Source of the DNA: JBGAHD01 sp044226395
GTDB lineage: Bacteria; Pseudomonadota; Gammaproteobacteria; Xanthomonadales; Ahniellaceae
Length of the DNA: 64,000 bases
Direction: 5' to 3'
Assembly (NCBI GenBank): GCA_044226395.1
Contig: JBGAHD010000003.1
Span: 620,001 to 684,000, forward strand
The translations under genes and the position numbers were made by a program. The first letter of the stretch is position 1. Each line of letters starts with the position of its first letter. Below the pieces are notes generated by a model. That model had not been told where the DNA came from, made no database searches, and worked only from the letters and a program-made list of their open reading frames with translations. Below, piece by piece: positions 1 through 8,658 of the stretch.

Positions 1-4
1 CATG

Positions 5-36
5 AAAAGCAAAAGGGCCGCGTTTCCGCGGCCCTT
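5..36 (-). terminator. Rho-independent terminator of metK
   Basis: A perfect 10-bp stem (13-22 pairing with 27-36, loop TTTC) is followed on the minus strand by a T-rich tail. It begins about 25 bp beyond the metK stop codon, so it should end the metK transcript. Confidence 0.85.
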
Positions 37-61
37 CTGTCTTTGCTTTGTTGCTTTGGAC

Positions 62-1264
62 TTAGCCTTTGAGGCCGGCGTCCTTGCGCAGGGCTTCGGC
101 CTTGTCGGTTTGTTCCCACGAGAAGGCGGTGAAGGTGCTGCCGTTGGCGTGCTTGATCTTGACCGGCGCGCGGCCGAAGTGGCCGTAGCTGGCGGTGGCC
201 TGATACATGGGATGGATCAGGTCCAGCATCTGGATGATGCCGTAGGGGCGCAGGTCGAAGTGACGACGGATCAGTTTTTCGATCTTGTCATCGCCGATCT
301 TGCCGGTGCCGAAGGTCGTGACCGAGATCGAGGTCGGCTGAGCCACGCCGATGGCGTAGGACACCTGGACTTCGCACTTGTCGGCAAGGCCGGCGGCGAC
401 GATGTTCTTGGCGACGTAGCGCGCGGCATAGGCCGCGGAGCGGTCGACTTTCGACGGGTCCTTGCCCGAGAAGGCGCCGCCGCCGTGACGGGCCATGCCA
501 CCGTAGCTGTCGACGATGATCTTGCGGCCGGTCAGGCCGCAATCGCCCACGGGCCCGCCGATGACGAACTTGCCGGTCGGGTTGATGTGGAACTTGGTCT
601 TCTTGTCGATCAGCTTCTTCGGCAGCACGGGCTTGATGATGTATTCCATCACGCCTTCGACCAGGTCCTTGTGCTTGACGCTGGGGTCGTGCTGCGTCGA
701 CAGCACGATGGCGTCGATGCCGGCGATGGCGTTGCCGTCATAGCGCAGGGTCACCTGACTCTTGGCGTCCGGGCGCAGCCACGGCAGCTTGGAGTTCTTG
801 GCCTTGCGGATCTTGGCCTGCTGCTCGACCAGACGGTGCGAGTAGTAAATCGGCGCGGGCATGAACTCCGGCGCTTCGTTGCAGGCGTAGCCGAACATCA
901 GGCCTTGGTCGCCAGCGCCCTGTTCCTCGGGCTTCTTGCGATCCACGCCTTGATTGATGTCGGGCGACTGCTTGCCGATCATGTTGATGATCGCGCAGGT
1001 GTGGCCGTCGAAGCCGACGTCGGAATTGCTGTAGCCGATGTCGTTGATGACCTTGCGCGCGAGCGATTCGATGTCGACCCAGGCGTTGGTGGTGATCTCG
1101 CCGGCGACGATGGCGGCGCCCGTCTTGCACAACGTTTCGCAGGCCACGCGGGCACGCTTGTCCTGGGCCAGGATGGCATCCAGCACCGCATCGGAGATCT
1201 GATCGCAGATCTTGTCCGGATGACCTTCGGACACCGATTCGGAGGTGAAGAGGTAGCTGCTCAT
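62..1264 (-). CDS. metK: S-adenosylmethionine synthase MetK
   Basis: Makes S-adenosylmethionine from methionine and ATP in the cytosol. The 400-residue product has the usual family length and starts MSSYLFTSESVSEGHPDK. The GHPDK box (residues 14-18), the GAGDQGLMFGYA box and the glycine-rich GGGAFSGKD phosphate-binding loop are all present. The ATG at 1264 is chosen because AAAGGA lies about 8 nt upstream and the family N-terminus begins there; the open frame continues upstream without homologous sequence. The gene diverges from the olsF-like gene across about 240 bp in which I recognise no SAM riboswitch. A strong terminator follows. Confidence 0.98.
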   Translation of the reverse strand: MSSYLFTSESVSEGHPDKICDQISDAVLDAILAQDKRARVACETLCKTGAAIVAGEITTNAWVDIESLARKVINDIGYSNSDVGFDGHTCAIINMIGKQSPDINQGVDRKKPEEQGAGDQGLMFGYACNEAPEFMPAPIYYSHRLVEQQAKIRKAKNSKLPWLRPDAKSQVTLRYDGNAIAGIDAIVLSTQHDPSVKHKDLVEGVMEYIIKPVLPKKLIDKKTKFHINPTGKFVIGGPVGDCGLTGRKIIVDSYGGMARHGGGAFSGKDPSKVDRSAAYAARYVAKNIVAAGLADKCEVQVSYAIGVAQPTSISVTTFGTGKIGDDKIEKLIRRHFDLRPYGIIQMLDLIHPMYQATASYGHFGRAPVKIKHANGSTFTAFSWEQTDKAEALRKDAGLKG

Positions 1265-1506
1265 CGCTCGATTTATCCTTTGATTCGGATGAAAGGATGG
1301 AAGGGGCGCGAATGATACACGCGCCAGCCCGCAATTGCAGCACAACCGGGCCTGGCGCGGGGCGCCGCCAGTCGCGCGGGCGCCCGGCCGTGGGCGCTGC
1401 AAGAAAACCGTAGCGCGGCAGCCACGCGGTTTTCGCCGAAACGCCATGGATTCGTAGCCGCGCGAGCCTAGTCTGGGCGCCCGACACCAGGGGTGCCGGG
1501 ATCGCC

Positions 1507-3234
1507 ATGATCGATTTGCAGCAAGCGTTGGGCGCGCGGTTTCCGCGCTGGTTCGAAGGGCCGCGCAAGGCCCTGAGCGTGCCGTTGGTGCGCGGGTTGT
1601 CGCGACTGTCGCGGGTCGATCGGATCAATGAATTCCTGGCCAGCCACGGGCATTTGCGCGGGCTGGCCTTCGTCGACGCGGCGATGGCTTTCCTGCGCTG
1701 CCGTTACCTGGTCGATCACGTCGAGCGCGAACGCATTCCCGAACGGGGCCGCGTGCTGATCGTGGCCAATCACCCGATGGGCGCGATCGACGCCCTGGCC
1801 TTGTTGAAGCTCGTCGGCGATGTGCGACGCGATGTGCGCGTGCTGGCCAACGATTTGCTCGCCACTTTGCCGGGTCTTTCCGATTTGATCATTCCGCTGC
1901 GCGTGCTTGGCGGGCGACCAAGCGCGGAGAGCTTGCGTCTGGTCGATGAAGCCTTGGCGCGCGAGGAAGCCGTGGTGATCTTTCCCGCCGGGGAAGTGTC
2001 GCGACTGACGCCATTCGGCGTGCGGGACGGCCGCTGGCGGCCGGGTTTCCTGCGCTTTGCCGAACGCTCGGGCGCGCCGGTGCTGCCGGTGCGCATCGGC
2101 GGACGAAATTCCGCGTGGTTCTATGCCTGGTCGGCGATGTACAAACCGCTGGGCACGGCCTTGCTGCCGCGCGAGATGTTCGCGCGCGATGGGCGACGCG
2201 TCGAACTGCGCGTGGGTCACGCGCGTGGCATCGACGACTACGTCACCGAGCGCGGTCGGCGTCAGCAAGCGCTGGCCGCCGTGCGCCGCGCGTTGCAGCA
2301 CATCGGCACACGCGCCGAGGCGCAGCCCACGCAGCAACCGATCGCGCACTCGGGCAATGTCCGCGACTTGCTGAGCGAACTGGCGCGGCTCGAGCGCGTT
2401 GGCGAGACCAGTGATGGCATGCGCATCTTCGTCGGGCGCCTGGCTTCCGACTCGGCGCTGATGCGCGAGATCGCGCGTTTGCGCGAACTGACTTTCCGTG
2501 CCGTCGGCGAAGGCACGGGCAAGCGCTTGGACACTGACCGCTACGACACCTGGTACGACCACATCATCGTGTGGGACGCCGAGGCCGGCGAGATCGCCGG
2601 TGCCTATCGCGCCGCGCGGGGCGCCGACGTGCTGGCCGCGCGCGGCATGACCGGTCTGTACACGAACAGTCTGTTCGAATACGACCCGAACATGCGCCCG
2701 ATGATCGAGCAGGGCATGGAGCTCGGCCGCAGCTTCGTGCAGCCCAAGTACTGGGGCACGCGCAGTCTCGACTATCTGTGGTTCGGCATTGGCGCCTATC
2801 TGCGGCGCTATCCCGAGGTGCGTTATCTGTTCGGGCCCGTGTCGATCAGCGCCGCGTTGCCGCTGGCGGCGCGCGAGCATCTGGTCGGTTACTACCAGCA
2901 TTTCTACGGCGAGGCGCAAGGGTTGGCGCGCTCGCGTCATCCGTTTCGCTTCGCCGACGCCGCACCGAATTTCGCCGAGGCCGATCCCGAGGCCAGCTTC
3001 CGCGCGCTCAAGCTCAAGCTCGACGCGCTCGGCGCGCGCGTGCCGACGCTGTACAAGCAGTACACGGAACTGTGCGAGCCCGGCGGCGCGCGCTTTCTGA
3101 GTTTCGGCGTCGATCCCGATTTCGCGGGCAGCATCGATGGCCTGATCCTGGTCGACCTCGCGCGAGTCAAGCCGAAGAAACGCGCGCGTTATCTCGACGC
3201 GCCCACGCCGCGCGCGCTCGGAGCCACGCCGTGA
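1507..3234 (+). CDS. olsF: Bifunctional acyltransferase, OlsF-like ornithine lipid synthase
   Basis: 575 residues with two fused modules. The N-terminal half is a PlsC/OlsA-like lysophospholipid acyltransferase with NHPMGAID (residues 88-95) and FPAGE (159-163). The C-terminal half matches the OlsB/putative-hemolysin N-acyltransferase family (YDTWYDHIIVWD, then GRSFVQPKYWGTRSLDYLW). In characterised OlsF proteins the C-terminal domain N-acylates ornithine and the N-terminal domain adds the second acyl chain, giving phosphorus-free ornithine lipid in the membrane. The same domain order is seen here; the substrate is inferred. The gene overlaps the next one by 4 nt (GTGA), so the two are translationally coupled. 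A glycine/serine-lipid variant cannot be excluded. Confidence 0.8.
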   Translation: MIDLQQALGARFPRWFEGPRKALSVPLVRGLSRLSRVDRINEFLASHGHLRGLAFVDAAMAFLRCRYLVDHVERERIPERGRVLIVANHPMGAIDALALLKLVGDVRRDVRVLANDLLATLPGLSDLIIPLRVLGGRPSAESLRLVDEALAREEAVVIFPAGEVSRLTPFGVRDGRWRPGFLRFAERSGAPVLPVRIGGRNSAWFYAWSAMYKPLGTALLPREMFARDGRRVELRVGHARGIDDYVTERGRRQQALAAVRRALQHIGTRAEAQPTQQPIAHSGNVRDLLSELARLERVGETSDGMRIFVGRLASDSALMREIARLRELTFRAVGEGTGKRLDTDRYDTWYDHIIVWDAEAGEIAGAYRAARGADVLAARGMTGLYTNSLFEYDPNMRPMIEQGMELGRSFVQPKYWGTRSLDYLWFGIGAYLRRYPEVRYLFGPVSISAALPLAAREHLVGYYQHFYGEAQGLARSRHPFRFADAAPNFAEADPEASFRALKLKLDALGARVPTLYKQYTELCEPGGARFLSFGVDPDFAGSIDGLILVDLARVKPKKRARYLDAPTPRALGATP

Positions 3235-4061
3235 ACGCGCCGCTGCGACTGCCGTTGGGGACGGGCCTGCGCAGCGTGTTCATCTCCGATCTGCATCTCG
3301 GCTCGAAGAACTGTCACGCCGATGCGCTCGCGGATTTTCTGGCGGCGACGCACTGCGAGCACTTGTACCTGGTCGGCGACATCGTCGATCTGTGGTGGCT
3401 GTCGGAACGACGCGCCGCCTGGGGCGCGGCGCATCATCGCGTCATCGAAGCGCTGCACGCGATGGCGCGCGCGGGCACGCGCCTGACCTATATTCCCGGC
3501 AATCACGATCGCCCGGTCCGTCGCTTCACAGGCTTGATCCTGCCGCGTCTGCGCGTGCGTCGTCGCGCGATTCACGACACGGCCGATGGTCGACGCTTGC
3601 TGGTGACGCACGGCGATGAGTTCGACGCGATCACGCACTTCGGCGGTTTTCAGGAGTGGCTGGGCGACAAACTCTATGAAGCCATTCTCGCCGGCAATCG
3701 CCTGACCAATCGCGCGCGTCGCGCGCTGGGCCTGCGCTATTGGTCGCTGGCGGAATTCTTGAAGCGCCAAAGCGGCGCGGCCGAGCGCTACATCGCGCGC
3801 TATGTCGATGCCGCGCTGGCGTCGGCGCGCGCCCGTGGCCTCGATGGCATCGTCTGCGGCCACATTCATCGACCCGCGCTGTTCGAACGCGCGGGCCTGA
3901 TCTACGCCAACGATGGCGACTGGGTCGAAAGCCTCACCGCGCTGACCGAGGACGCCTGCGGTCGTCTGTCATTGGTGCGCTGGGATGGTCGCGCGATCGT
4001 GATGCAACACCTCGAATCGCGCGCGCCTTCGCTCGCTTCGGTCTGGCCCGAGGCGGCGTGA
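3231..4061 (+). CDS. LpxH-like UDP-2,3-diacylglucosamine diphosphatase
   Basis: 276-residue metallophosphoesterase of the YbbF/LpxH type. All metal-binding blocks are visible: ISDLHLG (D20, H22), VGDIVDLWW (D50), PGNHD (91-93), VTHGDEFD (H127) and a late CGHIH. LpxH-type enzymes cleave UDP-2,3-diacylglucosamine to lipid X at the inner face of the cytoplasmic membrane during lipid A synthesis. This protein is longer than classical LpxH (about 240 aa) and may belong to the LpxH2-like branch, so the substrate is less certain than the fold. The GTG start at 3231 overlaps the upstream stop codon. It ends directly against the convergent lipoprotein gene with no spacer. Confidence 0.82.
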   Translation: MNAPLRLPLGTGLRSVFISDLHLGSKNCHADALADFLAATHCEHLYLVGDIVDLWWLSERRAAWGAAHHRVIEALHAMARAGTRLTYIPGNHDRPVRRFTGLILPRLRVRRRAIHDTADGRRLLVTHGDEFDAITHFGGFQEWLGDKLYEAILAGNRLTNRARRALGLRYWSLAEFLKRQSGAAERYIARYVDAALASARARGLDGIVCGHIHRPALFERAGLIYANDGDWVESLTALTEDACGRLSLVRWDGRAIVMQHLESRAPSLASVWPEAA

Positions 4062-4622
4062 TCAGCCTTCCGCGCGCGCGGGCGGATTGAGCGCGATCTC
4101 GGCGCGATCAATCAAGGGCAAGTACTCACGCTCGGCATCGAGCAACAACCAGATCGACAGCGTGATCGTGCGCGGCGTCGGATCGGTGCTGGGCGCGAAG
4201 CGCCATTCCGCGCGCAGATCGACCTGACCCGGATCTTGCGCCCACGCCTGCGCGCGCGTCGCCAGGTCCGCCGCTTCGGCGCGTGACGCTTCGTTCAATT
4301 GCAGGATCACGCGACGCGTGTCGTCGGCAATGGCCGGCGCCTTGATCACCGTGTCCTCGGTCGGCGTCAATGCCCAATCAAAGCGCGTGGGCGTGCCCGC
4401 GGCATCGGTGAAGGTCACGACCAGCCGCACGGACTCCGGATCGATCGGCTGCGAGGCGCTGACATCGGCGATCACGCGCAGACGCTTCGCGTCGATGTCG
4501 CGCAGATCATCGGCGCCGAAGCGCGACAATCGCCACATCGTTCCGACCGGCATCGATGCGCAGCCACCCAGCAGCGCGACCAGACCCAAGGCCAGAACGA
4601 CGTTCTTGAAGACGGTATGCAT
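4062..4622 (-). CDS. Putative lipoprotein of unknown function
   Basis: 186 residues. The N-terminus is a lipoprotein signal (positively charged start, hydrophobic VVLALGLVALL, lipobox LGGC with Cys near residue 21), so the mature protein should be membrane-anchored in the periplasm. The rest looks like one soluble beta-rich domain (alternating LRVIADVSAS, SVRLVVTF, WALTPTE) without a motif I recognise. The ATG at 4622 has GGAGGG about 8 nt upstream. It is convergent with the LpxH-like gene: the two stop codons abut at 4061/4062. I cannot assign a function. Confidence 0.75.
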   Translation of the reverse strand: MHTVFKNVVLALGLVALLGGCASMPVGTMWRLSRFGADDLRDIDAKRLRVIADVSASQPIDPESVRLVVTFTDAAGTPTRFDWALTPTEDTVIKAPAIADDTRRVILQLNEASRAEAADLATRAQAWAQDPGQVDLRAEWRFAPSTDPTPRTITLSIWLLLDAEREYLPLIDRAEIALNPPARAEG

Positions 4623-4775
4623 GGCAAGCCCTCCGTGGAATTACCGAGCATACGCGCGAGAGGGGCCAAAACGACATCGACCGGTCCATCGCGCAGGGGG
4701 CGATTCAGCCCCGATGCGCGACTAGCGGCGGCGGCGATCTCGGTGCGTTCACGCGCACGGATGGCGCGCCACGAA

Positions 4776-4804
4776 CCACCAACGACGAGCCCGATCGTTG
4801 GTGG
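4776..4804 (-). terminator. Hairpin after the last array gene
   Basis: A perfect 10-bp stem (4776-4785 with 4795-4804) lies about 25 bp beyond the stop of paralogue 1. A smaller GC-rich stem at 4811-4826 is even closer to the stop. Neither has a clear T-tract, so termination here is likely but not certain. Confidence 0.5.
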
Positions 4805-4828
4805 CGACAACCCAACCCCCGTTGGGCC

Positions 4829-6328
4829 TTATGGCGTGGTGATCACGCGCTTGCCATGGCTGGGCAAGGCGCCGCCGTAACTGGCGAGCACGCCCGGCTG
4901 GGCGTTGGCATTGACCACGCGCAGCACCGAGTAACTGAGCACCGGCAGTCCGAAGTAGCTGCGACCACTGCCCGGCGCCACCAACACATGCTCCGTGGCG
5001 ATGTTGGCGAAACTGCGCAGATCGAACTCCGCCGTGCCTTCGATCAGCGGCGTGCCGGCATCCGTGCGTAACGACACGTCATTGCCGATGCCCTTGTGAC
5101 CCAGAATGCTGGTCGCGGCCGGCGTGCCTTGATTGAACGACACCACATTGACCGTGCCGCACAAGCTCGGCGGCGGCGGCGGCGTGCCGGCGAACTCTTC
5201 GGGAATGTGACCGTCACGCACGCCGGATCGATCGGTGTAGCTGACCTTGAACGCATCGTACGATTTGCCATCGTCGCGGAAGGCGTTGGTGAAGGGCGCG
5301 GTGACCTGATTGTCTTGAGCGACGTCGGTGTAGTACTGCTTGGTCGGGAACGTCACAATCCACTCAGTGGCCGCGCCGATCGTCGGATCGGTGTTGAACT
5401 CATTGCCGATGCTCGCGCGCATCAGCGCCAGCGACACGCCATTGGCCGTGGCCGGGAATCGCGGCAACACTTCCGACAGCGGCCCCGAGTCATTGGTCAT
5501 CGGCAGATCCACGCGCACCACGCCATCGCCGCTGTCGGCCGAGGTCAGGTTCGGCAGATCGCCGCTCGGCAAGTTCGCGTGCAGCGCGCCGGGCGCTTGC
5601 GCATTGGTGTAGAACTGCGCGATCGCGGTCGCCGGATAGGCGAACATCGTGCCGTCGGCTACGTCGATCACCGCCGCCGAACCATACAGACCGCCTTGCG
5701 GCAGATCGATGTTCAAGCCGGCATTCACCGACCAGGCGCCATTGGGCGGTGACCACGCGGCGGTCAGGGCAGCGCAGTTCTGTGGCGTGCCGTTGGGGCC
5801 GGGCGTGGCCTCTTCCGCCAATTGCGTGGCGCCGGCGCCAGCTTGCAACTCGCCCAGTTCGATGATTTCGATCAGGCCTTCGTGCGTGCGCGACGGTGCG
5901 CCGAGCGTGGCGTCTTGGCTCGCCGGGTGATCGCTGCTGGTGCCGGTGAAGGCATAGTTGCGCAGGTCGAGCGGCGAGGTGACGCGTGCCACGGTGCACG
6001 ACGTGTCGTTGTGCACGAGCTTCGCGGCGCCTTCGGCGGTTGGCGCGACGATCGCCGCGGACCACGTGTCATGCGCGGCGAGATACAGATTGAACACCAT
6101 CACCGGTCGCGAATTGCGGCTTTCGCGCAATCGCACGCGCAGCGCCTTGACGCGATCGGTGCCATTGCTGACCGAGAACAGCGTCTGATTGCCCGCGTCC
6201 GCGGTGTAGTAGGGATACAGCAGCACTTGTCCGGTGCCGTCGGCGCTCACGCCGAGGGCGTGAACGGGTGCCGCGAACGCCGCGGCGATCGCTGCGGTCA
6301 AGGCCAGATGTTTTGCTTGCTTCATCAT
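4829..6328 (-). CDS. Array paralogue 1: secreted ~500-aa protein, unknown family
   Basis: 499 residues with a Sec signal (MMKQAKHLALTAAIAAAF, cleavage around AHA/VHA), then the family N-terminal motif LGVSADGTGQVLLYPYYT. Shared family blocks follow in order: FNLYLAAHDTWS, SCTV, RTHEGLIEIIELGELQ, NIDLPQGGLYGSA, GTMFAYPATAIAQFYTNA, TEWIVTFPTK, FRDDG, LCGTVNVVSFNQG and a C-terminal NANAQPGVLASYGGA. It is the most divergent copy: the third of four cysteines conserved in the other five is absent (KSYDAF replaces ACEEF), as is the GGAYxHR ending. It stands alone behind its own leader. The start at 6328 (or ATG 6325) has GGAG just upstream. No enzyme motif is recognisable; a folded surface or periplasmic role is inference. 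Confidence 0.88.
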   Translation of the reverse strand: MMKQAKHLALTAAIAAAFAAPVHALGVSADGTGQVLLYPYYTADAGNQTLFSVSNGTDRVKALRVRLRESRNSRPVMVFNLYLAAHDTWSAAIVAPTAEGAAKLVHNDTSCTVARVTSPLDLRNYAFTGTSSDHPASQDATLGAPSRTHEGLIEIIELGELQAGAGATQLAEEATPGPNGTPQNCAALTAAWSPPNGAWSVNAGLNIDLPQGGLYGSAAVIDVADGTMFAYPATAIAQFYTNAQAPGALHANLPSGDLPNLTSADSGDGVVRVDLPMTNDSGPLSEVLPRFPATANGVSLALMRASIGNEFNTDPTIGAATEWIVTFPTKQYYTDVAQDNQVTAPFTNAFRDDGKSYDAFKVSYTDRSGVRDGHIPEEFAGTPPPPPSLCGTVNVVSFNQGTPAATSILGHKGIGNDVSLRTDAGTPLIEGTAEFDLRSFANIATEHVLVAPGSGRSYFGLPVLSYSVLRVVNANAQPGVLASYGGALPSHGKRVITTP

Positions 6329-6602
6329 GTCGCTCCAGTGATGCGTCCGGCCGGCGCGCAAGCGCAGGGGGCGGACGCGACTCGTACAGAATCGACCGGT
6401 TCCCGCGGGCGTGATGTCGTCTGGAAATGGCGACGTGGCGGCCTCGTTCATCGCGGACGCGCGTCAACCCGGAAAGGGTTTCGCGAATCGGCGACGCCGC
6501 GATCACGCGTGATCGCGGGCACGGATGGCCGCATCGCACGCGCATCACCGCGGCCCGTTCGCGGACGCGAAGGGACATCGCCTCGCGCGCGCGAGGGGGG
6601 AA

Positions 6603-6690
6603 GTCATCGTCACTCACTCCAAACCACAACGCGCGCCGGATGGTCGATTCGCCATCGCTTTTACGCGGCGGAGATCGCTCTCCGCTGTCG
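6603..6690 (-). promoter_or_regulatory. Leader element of paralogue 1: hairpin plus GGAGTGAGTGACGATGAC box
   Basis: Within the 636-bp gap before paralogue 1, positions 6603-6620 carry (minus strand) the 18-nt box GGAGTGAGTGACGATGAC found identically before paralogues 3 and 6. A perfect 7-bp hairpin (6668-6674 with 6679-6685) lies 47 nt further upstream, close to the 43 nt seen in the other two copies, but with unrelated stem sequence. The region between is recognisably similar. The rest of the gap (6329-6602 and 6691-6905) holds nothing I can identify. Confidence 0.6.
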
Positions 6691-6905
6691 ACATCTCGGG
6701 TAGATGCCCAAGCCGAAGTTCATCGGCGACCCGATACTAACCCTCCGTGCGATTTGCGAACACCCTGTCTAAAGTGAGGGTTGACGACGCGAATGACGGC
6801 GCTCGTGAAGCCGACTCGCGTGCTCGTTGACTTCGACATCGCGCCTGTCGACATCGGGCAATCGCGCGACGCGAGGTGATATCGAACACGTCGAACCACG
6901 CGCTT

Positions 6906-6966
6906 CGCATCGCGCGCGATGGAAATCTCGCGCGCGATGCGAGGCGCGATCAACGTCCCTCGCATC
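6906..6966 (-). terminator. Strong inverted repeats at the end of paralogue 2
   Basis: A perfect 14-bp stem (6906-6919 with 6928-6941) and a competing 9-bp stem (6936-6944 with 6958-6966) that reaches into the stop codon sit at the 3' end of paralogue 2. The two share bases, so they are mutually exclusive. There is no T-tract. This probably ends the 3-2 transcript and separates it from paralogue 1. Confidence 0.5.
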
Positions 6967-8491
6967 AGGGCGACAACCGACGCACCGCGCCGCGATGGCG
7001 ATACGCGCCACCATAGCTCGCGAGAATGCCCGGCTGCGCGTTGGCATTGATCGCGCGGATCACGCTCATGCCCAACACCGGCAGTCCCGCGTAGACGCGC
7101 GCGCTAGAGGGCGCGATCAAGCGATGATCGTCCTGCGCGGTCAGCGGATCGTCGAAAATCAGAATGCCGTGGCCATCCGAGGGCAATTCACCGGTGATCA
7201 AGCGAACGTCGGCATTGGTGGCCTGGCGCGCGCCGAGAATGCTCGTGGTGTCCACCGTCTCGTCGGTGCCTTGATTGAACGCGATGACGTTGACCACGTC
7301 GCACAGGGTCGGCGCGAAGGGTCCCCCGTCAGGCGGCGGCGGATCGATGATGGCCGAGCCGTAGTCGCGCGGACTCAGGCGCTCCTCGCGATCGAAGTAC
7401 AGCGGCTGATATTCCTCGCAAGCCTTGCCATCGTCGCGGAAAGCGTCGGTGAAGGGCGCGCGCACGCTGGCCGAGACATTGACGTCGGCGTAGTAGCCCT
7501 TGGTCGGAAAGCTCACCACCCATTCGGTCGCGCCGCCAATCGATGGATCGATGGTGTATTCATTCATCACTTCGCGACGAAGCAAGACCAGGGACACCGC
7601 GTCGGGCGTGGGCGCGTCGGTGACGAAGGCCTCGAGCGCGGCGCCGCCGATGTCGTCGGGCGGAATGTCGACGAGGATCTGACTATTGCCATTGTCGGCC
7701 GAGCGCAAATTCGGCAGATCGCTCGTGGGCGCTTCGCGATGCAAGGCGCCGGGCTGCTGCGCATTGGTGAAAAAGCGCGCGAGCGCCGTGGCCTCGTACG
7801 CGAACATCGTGCCCTCGGCGACATCGACCACGGAGGCCGTGCCATACAGGCCGCCCGTGGGCAGATCGATGTCGGTGGAGCCGTCGAGCATCCACGCGCC
7901 CTCGGGCGCCCATGCCGCGAGCACGGCATTGCAATCGCGCGGCACGCCGCTGATCAAATGCGTGACCTCCTCGGCCAGCTGCGTCGGCGCATCGCCGATC
8001 CGCAAGTTGCCGAGTTCGATCACCTCGATCAGGCCCTCGCGCGTGCGCGCGGGTGAGCTGAGCGTGGCATCTAGCGAAGCGGGATGATCGCTCGCGGCGC
8101 CCGTGTAGCTCGTGCTGCTGAAGGACGCGAAGGTGTCCTGGTCGATCGCGGGCACCGTGCAGGAGCGATCCCGGGTGATCAGGCGCGTTGGTCCGTCCGC
8201 GTCGGCTGCGTACAGCGCCGCCGTCCACGCATCGTACGGCGAAAGATAGACATTGAACGTCATCACCGCGCGCGCGTTGCGTCCTTCACGAAAACGCACG
8301 CGCACGGCCTTGGCCTTGCCGGTGGTGTTGGCGATCGAGATTAAGGTCTGATTGCCGCCATTGACCGTGTAGTACGGAAACAGCAGCACCTGGCCAACCC
8401 CTTGCGGGCTGACGCTCAAGGCCATGCACGGCGAAGACAAGCCCACGCCCAGGGCGAGCGCGAGCGCGGTGACGCGAGTGCGGGCGAGCAT
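6965..8491 (-). CDS. Array paralogue 2 (B-type): secreted protein, unknown family
   Basis: 508 residues; signal peptide MLARTRVTALALALGVGLSSPCMA followed by LSVSPQGVGQVLLFPYYTVN. This is the B-type sequence shared with paralogue 4 (VSPQGVG, LLFPYY, NTTGKAKAVRVRF, ending YGGAYRHRGAVRRLSP). The four family cysteines are present (SCTV, RDCN, ACEE, LCDV). The ATG at 8491 is chosen because GGAGGT lies 6 nt upstream and the signal peptide begins there; the longer frame adds 54 residues with no signal. It lies 167 bp behind paralogue 3 without a new leader element, so the two are probably cotranscribed. Function unknown. Confidence 0.9.
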   Translation of the reverse strand: MLARTRVTALALALGVGLSSPCMALSVSPQGVGQVLLFPYYTVNGGNQTLISIANTTGKAKAVRVRFREGRNARAVMTFNVYLSPYDAWTAALYAADADGPTRLITRDRSCTVPAIDQDTFASFSSTSYTGAASDHPASLDATLSSPARTREGLIEVIELGNLRIGDAPTQLAEEVTHLISGVPRDCNAVLAAWAPEGAWMLDGSTDIDLPTGGLYGTASVVDVAEGTMFAYEATALARFFTNAQQPGALHREAPTSDLPNLRSADNGNSQILVDIPPDDIGGAALEAFVTDAPTPDAVSLVLLRREVMNEYTIDPSIGGATEWVVSFPTKGYYADVNVSASVRAPFTDAFRDDGKACEEYQPLYFDREERLSPRDYGSAIIDPPPPDGGPFAPTLCDVVNVIAFNQGTDETVDTTSILGARQATNADVRLITGELPSDGHGILIFDDPLTAQDDHRLIAPSSARVYAGLPVLGMSVIRAINANAQPGILASYGGAYRHRGAVRRLSP

Positions 8492-8658
8492 GACGCACCT
8501 CCAGTTCCAGCGACGGTCGGGGTCCGCACTCCAAAGCATGCCGAATGCCAAGCGCGACAGGAAGCGATTCGCGCGCGATTTCCACTCCGCCAGAAGCCAG
8601 CGGCTCATGCGAGTTGCGATCACCGATCGAGCATCGACCCTGCGACTTGCCATGGAGT

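Noticed and set aside
2..1315. Long open frame on the plus strand opposite metK.
   Set aside because: Antisense shadow of metK caused by high GC; no family features and no SD.
1265..1506. Possible SAM riboswitch before metK.
   Set aside because: No arrangement matching a known SAM-binding core could be recognised by eye; a covariance-model search would be decisive.
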